A stretch of DNA of 64,000 nucleotides, from NCBI RefSeq assembly GCF_030811595.1, contig NZ_JAUSRB010000003.1, forward strand, positions 27,924 through 91,923, written 5' to 3'. Numbering within the stretch: position 1 is the stretch's first letter; the number at the start of each line of letters is the position of its first letter. A program made the translations under genes and the position numbers. This DNA is from Streptosporangium brasiliense. GTDB lineage: Bacteria; Actinomycetota; Actinomycetes; Streptosporangiales; Streptosporangiaceae. Under the pieces are notes generated by a model, which worked only from the letters and a program-made list of their open reading frames with translations, was not told the origin of the DNA and made no database searches. Positions 54,031 through 62,965 of this stretch are shown here, piece by piece.

Positions 54031-54190
54031 AGGATTTAAAATATTTATATCAATAATATTTTAAAAAGTGCTACGAATAATACTAATAATAGATGTGAAA
54101 ATATTTATGACGATCGTTATTTAAATAGTGATTGTAGAAGATATGAAAAAAGTTTAATAGATAGTAATTGAGATAGACTTAGAAGCAGGC
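54031..54190. other. Extremely AT-rich island, candidate origin or partition site
   Basis: About 160 bp of mostly A/T sequence in otherwise GC-rich DNA, with a perfect 11-bp inverted repeat (TTTAAAATATT at 54035-54045, complement at 54055-54065) and the direct repeat AAAATATTTAT at 54038 and 54098. It lies upstream of parA. Such a tract is suited to strand opening, Lsr2 binding or partition complex assembly. Confidence 0.6.
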
Positions 54191-54597
54191 ATTAAGACCA
54201 ATAGATCAATAGGGAGTTGCATAGTCAGTGTGTACGCTTAACTCATCGCTCTGAGGACTGGCTGTGCGAGTGTGTGCTCCATCGGCCAGTCCAGAGGGCG
54301 ACCCATAGGGCATGTCACTGGCCAATAGGACGTGAGGGCAACCGTTCAGCCCATGGACCGGTTACCTGGGCATGTGTCAGCGTGATCGAGTGCCCAGAGG
54401 AGCGAAGCAGAATCTGGCTCGGGGAGCAGTAGAGTCACTGACCGGACACGCCGCCCGTAATCTGGTCGATCGCACCACGAATCTGCTAATAAAGGAGGCA
54501 CTTCGTTGTTCGTAGGGACGCGCACTACACTGCTGCGTCGTCCACGAGGCGGAACAAGCACTCATTGACCCGGTAGAGCGTGCAGGAGAACAGACCG
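54191..54597. promoter_or_regulatory. parA leader region
   Basis: This interval holds the parA promoter region. A strong AAAGGAGG site at 54492-54499 precedes a TTG-initiated frame of 20 codons (54507-54569) that ends before parA, possibly a leader peptide. No larger gene was seen. Confidence 0.35.
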
Positions 54598-55626
54598 ATG
54601 AACTTCCCTCTGGCTACCGCAGCGCTGAACAGCATGACTGTCCAGCAGATGGTGGAGTTGATCCGTCCCAAGCTCAAACGGGTCATCATCATCCTGAACA
54701 ACAAGGGCGGCGCGGGAAAGACCACCACCACGGCCAACGTGGGGGGCCAGCTCGCAACCGCGCTTGCGGCCGCGGGCTCCAGCAAGCGGATCCTCTGCAT
54801 CGACCTCGACCCGCAGGGCAATCTCGGCCTCGACCTGGGCTACCAGGGCAGGACCGGCGACGACCAAGGCCAGAGCATCATCAACGTCGTGGAGGGCACC
54901 GGACCTCTCCACGTCATCCGGGACGTGCGCCCCAACCTGGATGTGATCCCCGGAGGCAAGGTCCTCAAGAGGATCACCGCGTCCATCATCGGGACTCGCT
55001 CGATGGATCCGGGACGAGAGATCATGCTGTCTCTCGCTCAGGCCATCGCGGAGATATCCGACGACTACGAGTGGATCTTGATCGACTGCCCGCCCAACAT
55101 CGTCGACCTTCAGTACCTCGCCGCCGTCGCGGCGGAATACGTCCTGATCCCCGTCTGCTTCGACCAGGGCAGCATCCAGGGATTGGAGGGCGTCAGCGAC
55201 GTCTTCGAGGCCTCGGCACGGCTCAACCCGTCCCTTACCCCGCTCGGCGTGCTGCTGTTCGGGTTCGACCGCACCAATCTCCGTAAGGTCAAGAACTCCG
55301 AAGGAGAAGTGATCGGCGTCCGCGAGATCGGCTTCCTCGCCGAATCGCGACGCGAGATCACCGAGGTCCTGGGCGACTCCGGGATACCGATCCTCCAGAC
55401 CGTGATCACCCGTGCCGTCAAGGTGGCCCGCGAGTGCCGCAAGCGCGGCAAGACCTTCACCGAACTCGCCGATCTCACCGCTGGTGAGGATTGGAAAGAA
55501 CACTCCCGGCGACACCAGCTCAACCTCAGCGTGGAATCCGCCGAGACCTCCGCCATCGAGATAGAAGAGGTCACAGCAGAGATCATCAAGCGGGCTCTCG
55601 AGCTCGAGGCGGAGGCGCACGCATGA
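54598..55626 (+). CDS. parA: ParA-type partition ATPase
   Basis: A 342-residue deviant-Walker ATPase. NNKGGAGKTTTTANVGGQLA is the Walker A with signature lysine, CIDLDPQGNLGLDLG the A' motif, and WILIDCPPNIVD the Walker B. ParA proteins move plasmid or chromosome copies by forming nucleoid-bound gradients with a ParB-centromere complex. ATG 54598 has AGGAG 8 bp upstream and is better than the GTG at 54580. Its stop overlaps the ParB-like gene by 4 bp, the classic partition operon. A hydrophilic C-terminal tail of about 40 residues extends past the usual fold. Confidence 0.93.
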   Translation: MNFPLATAALNSMTVQQMVELIRPKLKRVIIILNNKGGAGKTTTTANVGGQLATALAAAGSSKRILCIDLDPQGNLGLDLGYQGRTGDDQGQSIINVVEGTGPLHVIRDVRPNLDVIPGGKVLKRITASIIGTRSMDPGREIMLSLAQAIAEISDDYEWILIDCPPNIVDLQYLAAVAAEYVLIPVCFDQGSIQGLEGVSDVFEASARLNPSLTPLGVLLFGFDRTNLRKVKNSEGEVIGVREIGFLAESRREITEVLGDSGIPILQTVITRAVKVARECRKRGKTFTELADLTAGEDWKEHSRRHQLNLSVESAETSAIEIEEVTAEIIKRALELEAEAHA

Positions 55627-56534
55627 CCACCACCGACTTCTTCGACGAGAAGCCACCCACACCACGGCTGACCGGGATGACTCGGCAACGGGGACGCAGA
55701 GGCAGCAGCGCGTTGACCAGCCTGGTCGCTCAGCCTGCACCGGAGCAGGCCCCTGAGACGGTTTCCCCTGAGGCGCCACCAACGCAGGTGGCCTCTGTGC
55801 AGACCTCACCGGTGCAGGAAGTCGCCCCCACTCCTGCCTCGCGGATCCCCGAGGCACCCGCCAGCACACCCGCTGCCGCTCCTGACGGGGCCCAGGAGCC
55901 CGCGAAAGAAGCGGGCCCTGCCCCCACCACCCCCGACGGGCAGGCACCGGCCGAGACGGCCCCAGAACAGGCCGTCGAGAGCGACGCCTCCTCTGAGCCC
56001 GCGGGCACGGAGCCGGTCCAGGACGAGGCACCTCTGTCCGCCGCGCGGCCATCTCAGCGACAGCCGGCCGACGCGACCAGACCTGCGCGGAAGACCGCAC
56101 CGCGCCCCCGCTCCCGAGCGACGGCCGCGACCAGGCCGTCGGGCTACCAGACACCGGAGCAGGTCAGCGTCTACTTGACGCCCGAGGCCAAGAAAAAGGC
56201 CCGAGACGTGGCCCGGGCAGAAAAGATCGACTACGCCCGATTGGCCATGGATGCGATCGACCACGCCCTGGAGCAGGACGTCCTGTCACCGCTGGTGAAA
56301 GCGCGCCTCGAGGTCACACGGCCGAAGGGCTCCAGATTCCCCACTCGCGTCAACCTGCGATCCAAGTCGGAGCCTGGGGCGCGCCGTGTCCTGTGGCCGG
56401 TCCAGCTGCGCCCGGCGGAGATCGAGGTCCTGAACGAGCTGGTCACGGAGACCGGCGCTGAGCATCTGTCCACCCTGGTGTCGGTGGCGGTCGAGGCATA
56501 CCTCCTTGACGACGACCCCGAGACACGGGGATAG
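55623..56534 (+). CDS. ParB-like partition protein, ribbon-helix-helix type
   Basis: A 303-residue protein. Residues about 1-175 are Pro/Ala/Glu-rich and disordered. From TPEQVSVYLTPEAKKKARDVARAEKIDYARLAMDAIDHAL there is a ribbon-helix-helix-like fold, then a second one (RRVLWPVQLRPAEIEVLNELVTETGAEHLSTLVSVAVEAYL). It has neither the ParB nuclease-like domain nor the helix-turn-helix of chromosomal ParB. The ATG overlaps the parA stop. Position and form make it the centromere-binding partner of ParA; the iteron array starting 250 bp downstream is the likely binding site. Confidence 0.78.
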   Translation: MTTTDFFDEKPPTPRLTGMTRQRGRRGSSALTSLVAQPAPEQAPETVSPEAPPTQVASVQTSPVQEVAPTPASRIPEAPASTPAAAPDGAQEPAKEAGPAPTTPDGQAPAETAPEQAVESDASSEPAGTEPVQDEAPLSAARPSQRQPADATRPARKTAPRPRSRATAATRPSGYQTPEQVSVYLTPEAKKKARDVARAEKIDYARLAMDAIDHALEQDVLSPLVKARLEVTRPKGSRFPTRVNLRSKSEPGARRVLWPVQLRPAEIEVLNELVTETGAEHLSTLVSVAVEAYLLDDDPETRG

Positions 56535-56636
56535 TCCGGCACTCAGCCGCTGATCGGCTCCGAGCCCTCCCGCCCCCTGTCGCAGCTCGATACCGACGGT
56601 CGTCGACCATCAGGTGTTCAGCACTCCTGGCTCACC

Positions 56637-56682
56637 GGCGGCCGGGCGGACCCACCTTTGAAGGTGGGTCCGCCCGGCCGCC
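56637..56682 (+). terminator. Very strong hairpin after the par operon
   Basis: A perfect 22-bp stem (5' arm 56637-56658, 3' arm 56661-56682, outer end GGCGGCCGGGCGGACC) with a 2-nt loop, extendable by one pair. It follows the ParB-like stop by 102 bp and isolates the iteron array. Confidence 0.8.
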
Positions 56683-56783
56683 GCTCTGTTTCCCCTCCCA
56701 CCCGGCCGTTCACAGGGTCCCCTGATCGACCTCGGATCCGATGGGCACCGACATCACTGAGCGGCTCAACCCGGAGCAGCCAC

Positions 56784-56948
56784 CCATCTAGAACCCGAAG
56801 CGGCCATCTAGAAGTGGTGCAGGAGCCATCTAGAAGTGGTGCAGGGCCCCCGGAAGTGGTGCAGGACCCGGTGAGTGGTGCACCGGTGGTGCAGCAAAAA
56901 ACCCCCTCTGACCTGCATCGATGCCCGCCGCTGCACCACTGCACCACT
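56784..56948. repeat. Iteron array with core AGTGGTGCA
   Basis: Two 22-bp-spaced copies of CCATCTAGAAGTGGTGCAGG (56804 and 56826), a third with a diverged left half (core at 56855), a fourth (56874) and a related fifth core (56885), preceded by a half-unit CCATCTAGAA at 56784, then two inverted copies TGCACCACT (56932 and 56940). The 22-bp period is about two helical turns, as expected for a centromere or iteron-type replication site. Confidence 0.85.
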
Positions 56949-57320
56949 TTTTGGAGACCATGTTGCGTTCAGGCGCAGAATCTCTCCTCTACATGATTGT
57001 CTGCACAACTATCACCTCAAAGGGCGTCCTGAGCTGCGGAAACGTGCCGGCCCAGGAGGAGCGCTTCGGTTCTAAGGATTCGATGAGGCGATTTTCGAGA
57101 CTTCTACATCGGCGACGGCTCGATGAGAGATCCTTACGTCACCTGCAGCGCGACACCCTGCCGCCTGGGGTGATGTCACACCGTGAGCAACCGGATCGAA
57201 GTCATTTGAAGGCCAGGCTGGAGCGTCAGATGCAGGTGGATACTGGTGGAAGGCAGCCGCGACACGCCGAAGAACCGGAAACAGTCGCATTCGACTTTCT
57301 AGTACTGGAAAGATGGTCAC
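56949..57320. other. Region upstream of small gene, no gene seen
   Basis: This stretch of 372 bases has moderate GC. Open frames at 56921-57400 and 57072-57320 lack features of real proteins. It presumably carries the promoter of the small gene at 57321. Confidence 0.4.
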
Positions 57321-57524
57321 ATGGAGAGCGAGACCCAGATCAAGGGCAAGGCCAAGATGGGGCGTCCTTCGAAGGGCCCTCGCAAACTAGTCAAGGGTGA
57401 GGTCCCTGTGCCCTATGCTCAGCGCTTCAAGCAGGAGGCCGAGCGCCGTGGCATGTCACAGGCCGATCTGCTGGCTGCGATTCTCGCCAACGTCGACTGG
57501 GAGGCGATGTCTCTCAGCGCGTAG
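57321..57524 (+). CDS. Small ribbon-helix-helix-like protein, possible copy-control regulator
   Basis: A 67-residue basic protein, MESETQIKGKAKMGRPSKGP then RKLVKGEVPVPYAQRFKQEAERRGMSQADLLAAILANV. The GRPSKGPR segment and the beta strand followed by two helices suggest a CopG/Arc-like ribbon-helix-helix DNA-binding protein. GGAAAG lies upstream of the ATG. It lies between the iterons and the direct repeats before the large replication gene, where small repressors of plasmid replication are usual. No homologue is recognised with certainty. Confidence 0.6.
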   Translation: MESETQIKGKAKMGRPSKGPRKLVKGEVPVPYAQRFKQEAERRGMSQADLLAAILANVDWEAMSLSA

Positions 57525-57538
57525 GCCACAAATGAAGA

Positions 57539-57566
57539 ACCCCCGCGGTTGGCGCCGCAGGGGGTC
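57539..57566 (+). terminator. Hairpin after small gene
   Basis: Arms ACCCCCGCGG and CCGCAGGGGGT pair with one bulged base, 15 bp after the stop. Confidence 0.55.
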
Positions 57567-57606
57567 CCACAAAGAATCACGCGGAATCGTGTTTTCCCAG
57601 ACCGGT

Positions 57607-57652
57607 TTCCGTCGTGGAGCTAGCACCAGACGGGCTTCCGTCGTGGAGCTAG
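57607..57652. repeat. Direct repeats upstream of the replication gene
   Basis: TTCCGTCGTGGAGCTAG occurs exactly at 57607-57623 and 57636-57652, a 29-bp period; a shorter relative (GTCGAGCTAG) is near 57708. These are candidate sites for the small regulator or an initiator. The rest of 57567-57925 holds no gene. Confidence 0.75.
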
Positions 57653-57925
57653 TTAAGAGTGTAGCCCGTCTTGCCCGGCGAGTCCCATATTGGGATCACT
57701 CCCGGCGTGTCGAGCTAGCTGTGACTCACAATGCCCGTGTCACACACACTCCTGCCACCGCCTTGACGTGATCCTTTGAAGTTGTTTGCCCTGCAGGCCC
57801 GAATCGGCGCCTGTCCGGACAAGCAGCTGGGGACCTCCTCACGCGACATCCGGGGACGCAAAAGCCCGTCTGGAGTACAGGTCGTAACACAGGCTACGAG
57901 GTCTGTGACAGGAGGAATTGCCCCA

Positions 57926-60900
57926 GTGACCGTGCTGGCCGTCGAACCGCGAGCATCGCTGCGACGCGTGCTTGAGGCGTTTGATCGCCTCGGCTCCGTC
58001 GTGCGTCCGCGCGGCGACCAGGCACAGGTGCAGTGCCCCATCCACGAAGACGACAGCCCGTCAGTATCGATCAGCTGGCGTAACGGGCAGACGCTGATGC
58101 ACTGTCATGCCGGCTGCGCCATCGAACTCATCGTGGAGGCCGCAGATCTGCGGATGAGCGACCTGTGGGACGATCCCGTCCCGTCCAAGCTCGACCAGAC
58201 CTCCCAGCCCGCACGCCAGCGACGCCGGCTACAGCCGACCACCCCGGCCGCCGCGACCGGCGGCGTCCCTGCCAGAACGGCCAAGCCCACCCTGGGAAGA
58301 CCGACCAGCGGCTGGCGGCAGGTGGCCACCTACACCTACTTCGACGAGCACGGCCTGCGAGTCGGCCAGGTGATCCGTAAAGAACGGCGCTACGAGCACG
58401 GCCACAGCAAGTCCTTCTCCCAGAAGCACTGGGATCCGGACTCCAGCCGCTGGGTGCCGGGCGCGCCCGGGCGGAAGGTCCTCTACCGACTGCCCCAGGT
58501 CCTGGAGGCGATCGCCGCCGACCGGCCGGTCTTCCTGGCCGAAGGGGAAAAAGACAGCGAGTCCCTGACCGCTGCCGGAGTGTGCGGCACGACCAACGCC
58601 TCGGGCGCGGGAAACTGGCACGAGAGCCTGACACGCCAGCTGACGGGCGCGCATGTGGTGATCGTGGCCGACCGCGACGCGGCCGGCTACGCCCGTGCAC
58701 GGCGGTTGCTGGCCGAGCTGGCACCGCTCACCGCCTCAATACGCGTGACAGAGCCCGTGACGGGCAACGACGTCACCGACCACCTGGAGGCCGGACGCAG
58801 CCTCCAGGAGCTTCAGACACTCGACGAGGACCAGTTACGCATACGGCTGGCAGCCGCCCGCGGCGAGGCCTTGTATCTGGCCATCACAGCCGAGAACGCC
58901 ACGGCGATCGAGGCCGCCGGAGCCTGCGCCCTGGCCTGGCGTCCCGAACTGGCCGCCCTGCTGGCCGACGCCTCCGTGGTGGTCGTGGCCGACCGTGACA
59001 CCGGCGGCTACGCCTGCGCCCGCGACATCATGGGCCGTCTGGCCGAAGTGGCTGCGACGATCCGGGTCGTGGAGCCCACCGCGGGCATCACCGCGGCTGC
59101 CCACCTGGCCGCGGGCGCCCTTCTGGAGGAGTTCCGACCGGCCCTGCGGCTGCTGCACGGCGACGGGGAAGGCGACGACGGAGGCCCAGGTGACGGAGGC
59201 CCGGGCGGCAGCACTCCCGAACAGCCCAACCAGCGACCGACCTACATGGTCCGCCACGGCGAACTAGTACGGGTGCGCCACGACCGGGTCAAGGGCACCA
59301 TCACCTACGACACCGTGCTGGGCTGCACCGCACGGATCATCCGGGTCGAGCAGCGCGGCAGCCTGGTGGACCCGGACGACCCACCGGTGACCAGCGGATA
59401 CCTGATGGAGCTGGAACACCCCAAGGCACCCGGCGAGATACGGCAGTTGCGCGTCAACCGGGACGACTTCGGCAAGGGCACCTGGCTGGACGACCTGCCC
59501 TGGCCGGGTGTCACCTACGACTCCTCCCGCGGCGGCCTGGCCCGCATCCGTGACGCGATCCGCATGACCAGCCCGCTGGCCGAAGTCCAGGTGCTGCACA
59601 ACGCACCCGGCTGGATCCCCACCCCTGACGGCGACATCTACGTGCACGCCGGTGGCGGCATCGGCGCCGACGGCCCGGTGAACGTGCCCACGCACTTCCC
59701 GCACAAGCTGGCCCTCTACCGCCTGCCTGAGCCACCCTCCCGCGACGGGGAGCGCACCGCACTGGCCGCCGCCGCACAACATTCGACCGGGCTGCTGGAA
59801 CTGCTGCCGCCACGGATCGGCGCGGTCCTGTCCGGTATCGCCTACCGGGCCGCGATCACCCGGACCGCGCCGGCGGTCGCCCTGATCGGCGGCAAGGGCT
59901 CCTACAAGACCTCAATGGCCAAGGTCGCTCTGCACCACTTCGCCCCCGACCTGCCGTTCGACGCCTCGGTGATCTCCCTGTCCGAACGCGGCGCCACCGC
60001 CAACGCCGCCGCCAGGACCCTCTACCTGATGCGCGACACCCTCACTCTCGCCGACGACGCCGCCCCGGACCGTTCGATGCGCGCAGCCGCCGAACGCCTG
60101 GGCGGCATCATCCGCCTTCAATACAACGGTGAGACAAGGGACCGGCTGGACCGCGAGGCCGAGCTGCGCACACCCACCCCGCCACGAGGCTCGCTGATCG
60201 TCACCGGAGAGGTCGGACCGTCAGCGGCCAGCGCGACCGAGCGGGCGCTTACGGTCCCCTTCCGCAAGGGCGAGATCGCCACTGAGGTCCGCGAGGCACT
60301 GTGGGAGAAGACTTCCCGACACGGCCGCGCCCTGGTGATGGCCTCCTTCATCCGCTGGATCGCCGGCCGCCGCGAACAGGTATTGGAGCTGACCCAGCAG
60401 CGCCTGCTGGACTATGCTCGGGCCTGGCGGGAGGCCGGATACGCCGAACGGACCGCCGAGGCTCTGGCCAATCTGGCGGCCGGCTGGCGGGCCATGCTCG
60501 ACCACCTCGTCGACGTCGGCGTCTACACCGGCGCCCAGGCAGATCAGACATGGGAACAGGCCTGGAAGGGCCTGACCGCGGCAGGCGACTCCCAGTCCCA
60601 CCCCGATGAGCCGGTCAGCCACGGCCACAAGATCCTGTCGATGATCGCCGCCGTCCTGCGCGGCCGCTACGGCTACATCACCAGCCAGAACGGAACCGCA
60701 CCACACTCCGACATCGCTCCCCGCTACGGCTACCACGTAGACCAGGACGGCCGACTGGACAGCCAGGGACGCGCGATCTCGACGATGCGACCAGGACGCC
60801 AGCTGATCGGCTGTTACGCCGACACCGACGAAGGCCGCCGCCTGTACCTGGAGCCCAAGCTCACCCTGGCCGCGATCCGGCAGCTGGCCGCCGCCATGGG

Positions 60901-62965
60901 CGACGCCTACGAAGAAACGATGTACTCGACCGGAGAGGCACTGGAAGAGACAGAAGCACTGAAAGTCCTCATCCACGGCAACAAGATCCGCCGGACACAT
61001 CCACGGACGATGCCCGGTGGCGACCGCCCCCGAGTCTGGGATCTGTCCGAAGCCAAGGTCTTCGGCTTCGGCACCGATGACGATGACGAGGAAAGCCCAG
61101 GCCCTGCCCCCGATGCGGGTGGCCCTCCGGTGAAGCTGGTCCACGACGCGACGACGACCCCTGGCGAGAGGTCTGCCCAGAACCTCCCCGTCGAGCCCAC
61201 GGACGTCACCAGCTCCGAGACCGCCGCACACCGAACCGCTGGTCCCCAGAAAGAGGATCCGGACATGAGATCACAGCTGCTGACCGAGGCTCAGCCCTGT
61301 GTGGTCTGCGGCGACCCGTGCGTGGTGACCTTCGACGACATCGTCGTCCACGTCACCTGCGAACTTCCCGAAGCCACCTCCCACACCGACACCCCCTTCG
61401 ACCACACCGGCGAGCAGTCCCCCGCACCACAGCCCGCAGCTACCGGACAGCGCTGGCGAGCACCGGCGGCGGTGGCCGACGTCAGCGGCATCCACCTACC
61501 AGGCGGAGAGGTGATCGACCTACCCACCCCGCTCACCCACCTCGGCCAGCTGGCCGAGCTCGCAGTCGACCTGCGCCTGGGCTGGGGAGGCGGCAAGACC
61601 CTTCCCGAGGTCGGCCAGATCTGGATGACCGCCGACCTGATCCGCCAGGTCGGCCTCCCCGTCGACCTCCCGGAACGGATCCGCGACCAAGAGAAGGTCC
61701 TCGCCGAAGCCGCCAACCACCCATTCATCACCTCGTCCTTCCCGGTCGGCTGGAGAGTGAGCCGAGCCGCCACCGAAAAACTCGTCCCATGGATACGCAT
61801 GTGGCGCGCCGACGGCGCCGGAGCTCTGCTGTGCCTGATCCCCCTGGTGGAGGCCGCAGGTATGGACACCCTGCTGGCCGACGACCCCACCCCCCCCACC
61901 CTGGCCGAACGCCTGCAGCGCTACGCCACCGAGCTCGGCCTGCCATTCCGCGTCTCCAGCGCCGCCACCGGAGAAGACCTGATCGCCTTGTGCGATACCG
62001 ACCGGAAAATTGTCGTCACCGAGCCGGTCGAACCGATCCCTCCCGCAAAACTTCCCGGCGAAGGCGACTATCAAGGGCACAACAGCTGGTCCCGGCCACC
62101 ACGCGGCGCCGAAGTCGACATGCCCTTCCTTCACGCCTACGACTTCAATTCGATGTTCCTGTCGGCTGCGATGCATGCCCCGCTGGGACTTGACGGTGTC
62201 GACCACTTCGTCGCCGATGACAAGACACCGCTACGGTTCGACCCCAAGAGGGCCGGCTACTGGCTGATCAAAGTCCCCCACTGGGACACCTGGACACTGC
62301 CCACACCCTTTGTGAACCTGGCCCGCCCCCGCGAGGACGGCACAGCATGGTTCACCTCACCCACCCTGCGAGTCGCGGCGGACCTGTTCGACCTGGAGCC
62401 GGACATCATTGAGGCCTACGTCTGGGAACGCAAGACGACCTACCTCAACAAATGGGGCACCACCATCGACCAGGCCCGGCTCCACCTGCTTCAGCTACGC
62501 GATGAAGGCGACACCGACGCCGAACCACTGCTGGAAGCAGTCAAAGACGTCTACAAGGCGACCATCGGCGCCCTGGGCAGTTCCCAATACCGCGAAGGCA
62601 AGCTCTTCCACCGGCCCGACTGGCGTCACACGATCATCGCCCAGGCACGGGCGAACCTGCTCCGCAAACTCGTGAAGATCGGCGAGGTCAGCGGACGTTT
62701 CCCACTGGCCGTCATCGACACCGACAACGTGCTGTTCGCCTCCGCCGACCCCGACCCGATGACCGCCTGCCCAGCACCTCTGGAGACAGGACTACGCCTG
62801 GGCCAGGTCAAACACAAGGCTTCAGCCCGGCTGGAAGACGTCGCCGAGCTGCTCGCCTCCCGCAAGCCTTTCCCCTACAACGTCCTGACCCCCGCCGCCG
62901 ATTGGACACCATTGACCACCAGCGCCCCCTCTGACTTGAGCCGAGGCCGGCATGCCTCGGGGTGA
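57926..62965 (+). CDS. Fused primase-helicase-family B DNA polymerase replication protein
   Basis: A 1679-residue protein. Residues 37-64 form a CHC2 zinc finger (CPIH then CHAGC). A TOPRIM domain follows (LAEGEKD near 203, VADRDAAGY near 245), then a second copy that keeps VADRDTGGY (near 353) but has lost the acidic first motif. An ATPase with Walker A GGKGSYKTS (near 654) resembles DUF927/primase-helicase proteins. A CVVC...C zinc-ribbon-like segment is near 1125. The C-terminal third has polymerase family B motifs: A, YDFNSMFLSA (near 1404); B, VKDVYKATIGALGSSQY (near 1538); C, IDTDNVLF (near 1597). GTG 57926 follows AGGAGG by 10 bp. It probably replicates the element itself. Confidence 0.8.
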   Translation: MTVLAVEPRASLRRVLEAFDRLGSVVRPRGDQAQVQCPIHEDDSPSVSISWRNGQTLMHCHAGCAIELIVEAADLRMSDLWDDPVPSKLDQTSQPARQRRRLQPTTPAAATGGVPARTAKPTLGRPTSGWRQVATYTYFDEHGLRVGQVIRKERRYEHGHSKSFSQKHWDPDSSRWVPGAPGRKVLYRLPQVLEAIAADRPVFLAEGEKDSESLTAAGVCGTTNASGAGNWHESLTRQLTGAHVVIVADRDAAGYARARRLLAELAPLTASIRVTEPVTGNDVTDHLEAGRSLQELQTLDEDQLRIRLAAARGEALYLAITAENATAIEAAGACALAWRPELAALLADASVVVVADRDTGGYACARDIMGRLAEVAATIRVVEPTAGITAAAHLAAGALLEEFRPALRLLHGDGEGDDGGPGDGGPGGSTPEQPNQRPTYMVRHGELVRVRHDRVKGTITYDTVLGCTARIIRVEQRGSLVDPDDPPVTSGYLMELEHPKAPGEIRQLRVNRDDFGKGTWLDDLPWPGVTYDSSRGGLARIRDAIRMTSPLAEVQVLHNAPGWIPTPDGDIYVHAGGGIGADGPVNVPTHFPHKLALYRLPEPPSRDGERTALAAAAQHSTGLLELLPPRIGAVLSGIAYRAAITRTAPAVALIGGKGSYKTSMAKVALHHFAPDLPFDASVISLSERGATANAAARTLYLMRDTLTLADDAAPDRSMRAAAERLGGIIRLQYNGETRDRLDREAELRTPTPPRGSLIVTGEVGPSAASATERALTVPFRKGEIATEVREALWEKTSRHGRALVMASFIRWIAGRREQVLELTQQRLLDYARAWREAGYAERTAEALANLAAGWRAMLDHLVDVGVYTGAQADQTWEQAWKGLTAAGDSQSHPDEPVSHGHKILSMIAAVLRGRYGYITSQNGTAPHSDIAPRYGYHVDQDGRLDSQGRAISTMRPGRQLIGCYADTDEGRRLYLEPKLTLAAIRQLAAAMGDAYEETMYSTGEALEETEALKVLIHGNKIRRTHPRTMPGGDRPRVWDLSEAKVFGFGTDDDDEESPGPAPDAGGPPVKLVHDATTTPGERSAQNLPVEPTDVTSSETAAHRTAGPQKEDPDMRSQLLTEAQPCVVCGDPCVVTFDDIVVHVTCELPEATSHTDTPFDHTGEQSPAPQPAATGQRWRAPAAVADVSGIHLPGGEVIDLPTPLTHLGQLAELAVDLRLGWGGGKTLPEVGQIWMTADLIRQVGLPVDLPERIRDQEKVLAEAANHPFITSSFPVGWRVSRAATEKLVPWIRMWRADGAGALLCLIPLVEAAGMDTLLADDPTPPTLAERLQRYATELGLPFRVSSAATGEDLIALCDTDRKIVVTEPVEPIPPAKLPGEGDYQGHNSWSRPPRGAEVDMPFLHAYDFNSMFLSAAMHAPLGLDGVDHFVADDKTPLRFDPKRAGYWLIKVPHWDTWTLPTPFVNLARPREDGTAWFTSPTLRVAADLFDLEPDIIEAYVWERKTTYLNKWGTTIDQARLHLLQLRDEGDTDAEPLLEAVKDVYKATIGALGSSQYREGKLFHRPDWRHTIIAQARANLLRKLVKIGEVSGRFPLAVIDTDNVLFASADPDPMTACPAPLETGLRLGQVKHKASARLEDVAELLASRKPFPYNVLTPAADWTPLTTSAPSDLSRGRHASG

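Noticed and set aside
56784..56948. CRISPR-like repeat array
   Set aside because: Units are short, closely spaced and partly inverted, with no spacers of even length and no cas genes; iterons fit better.
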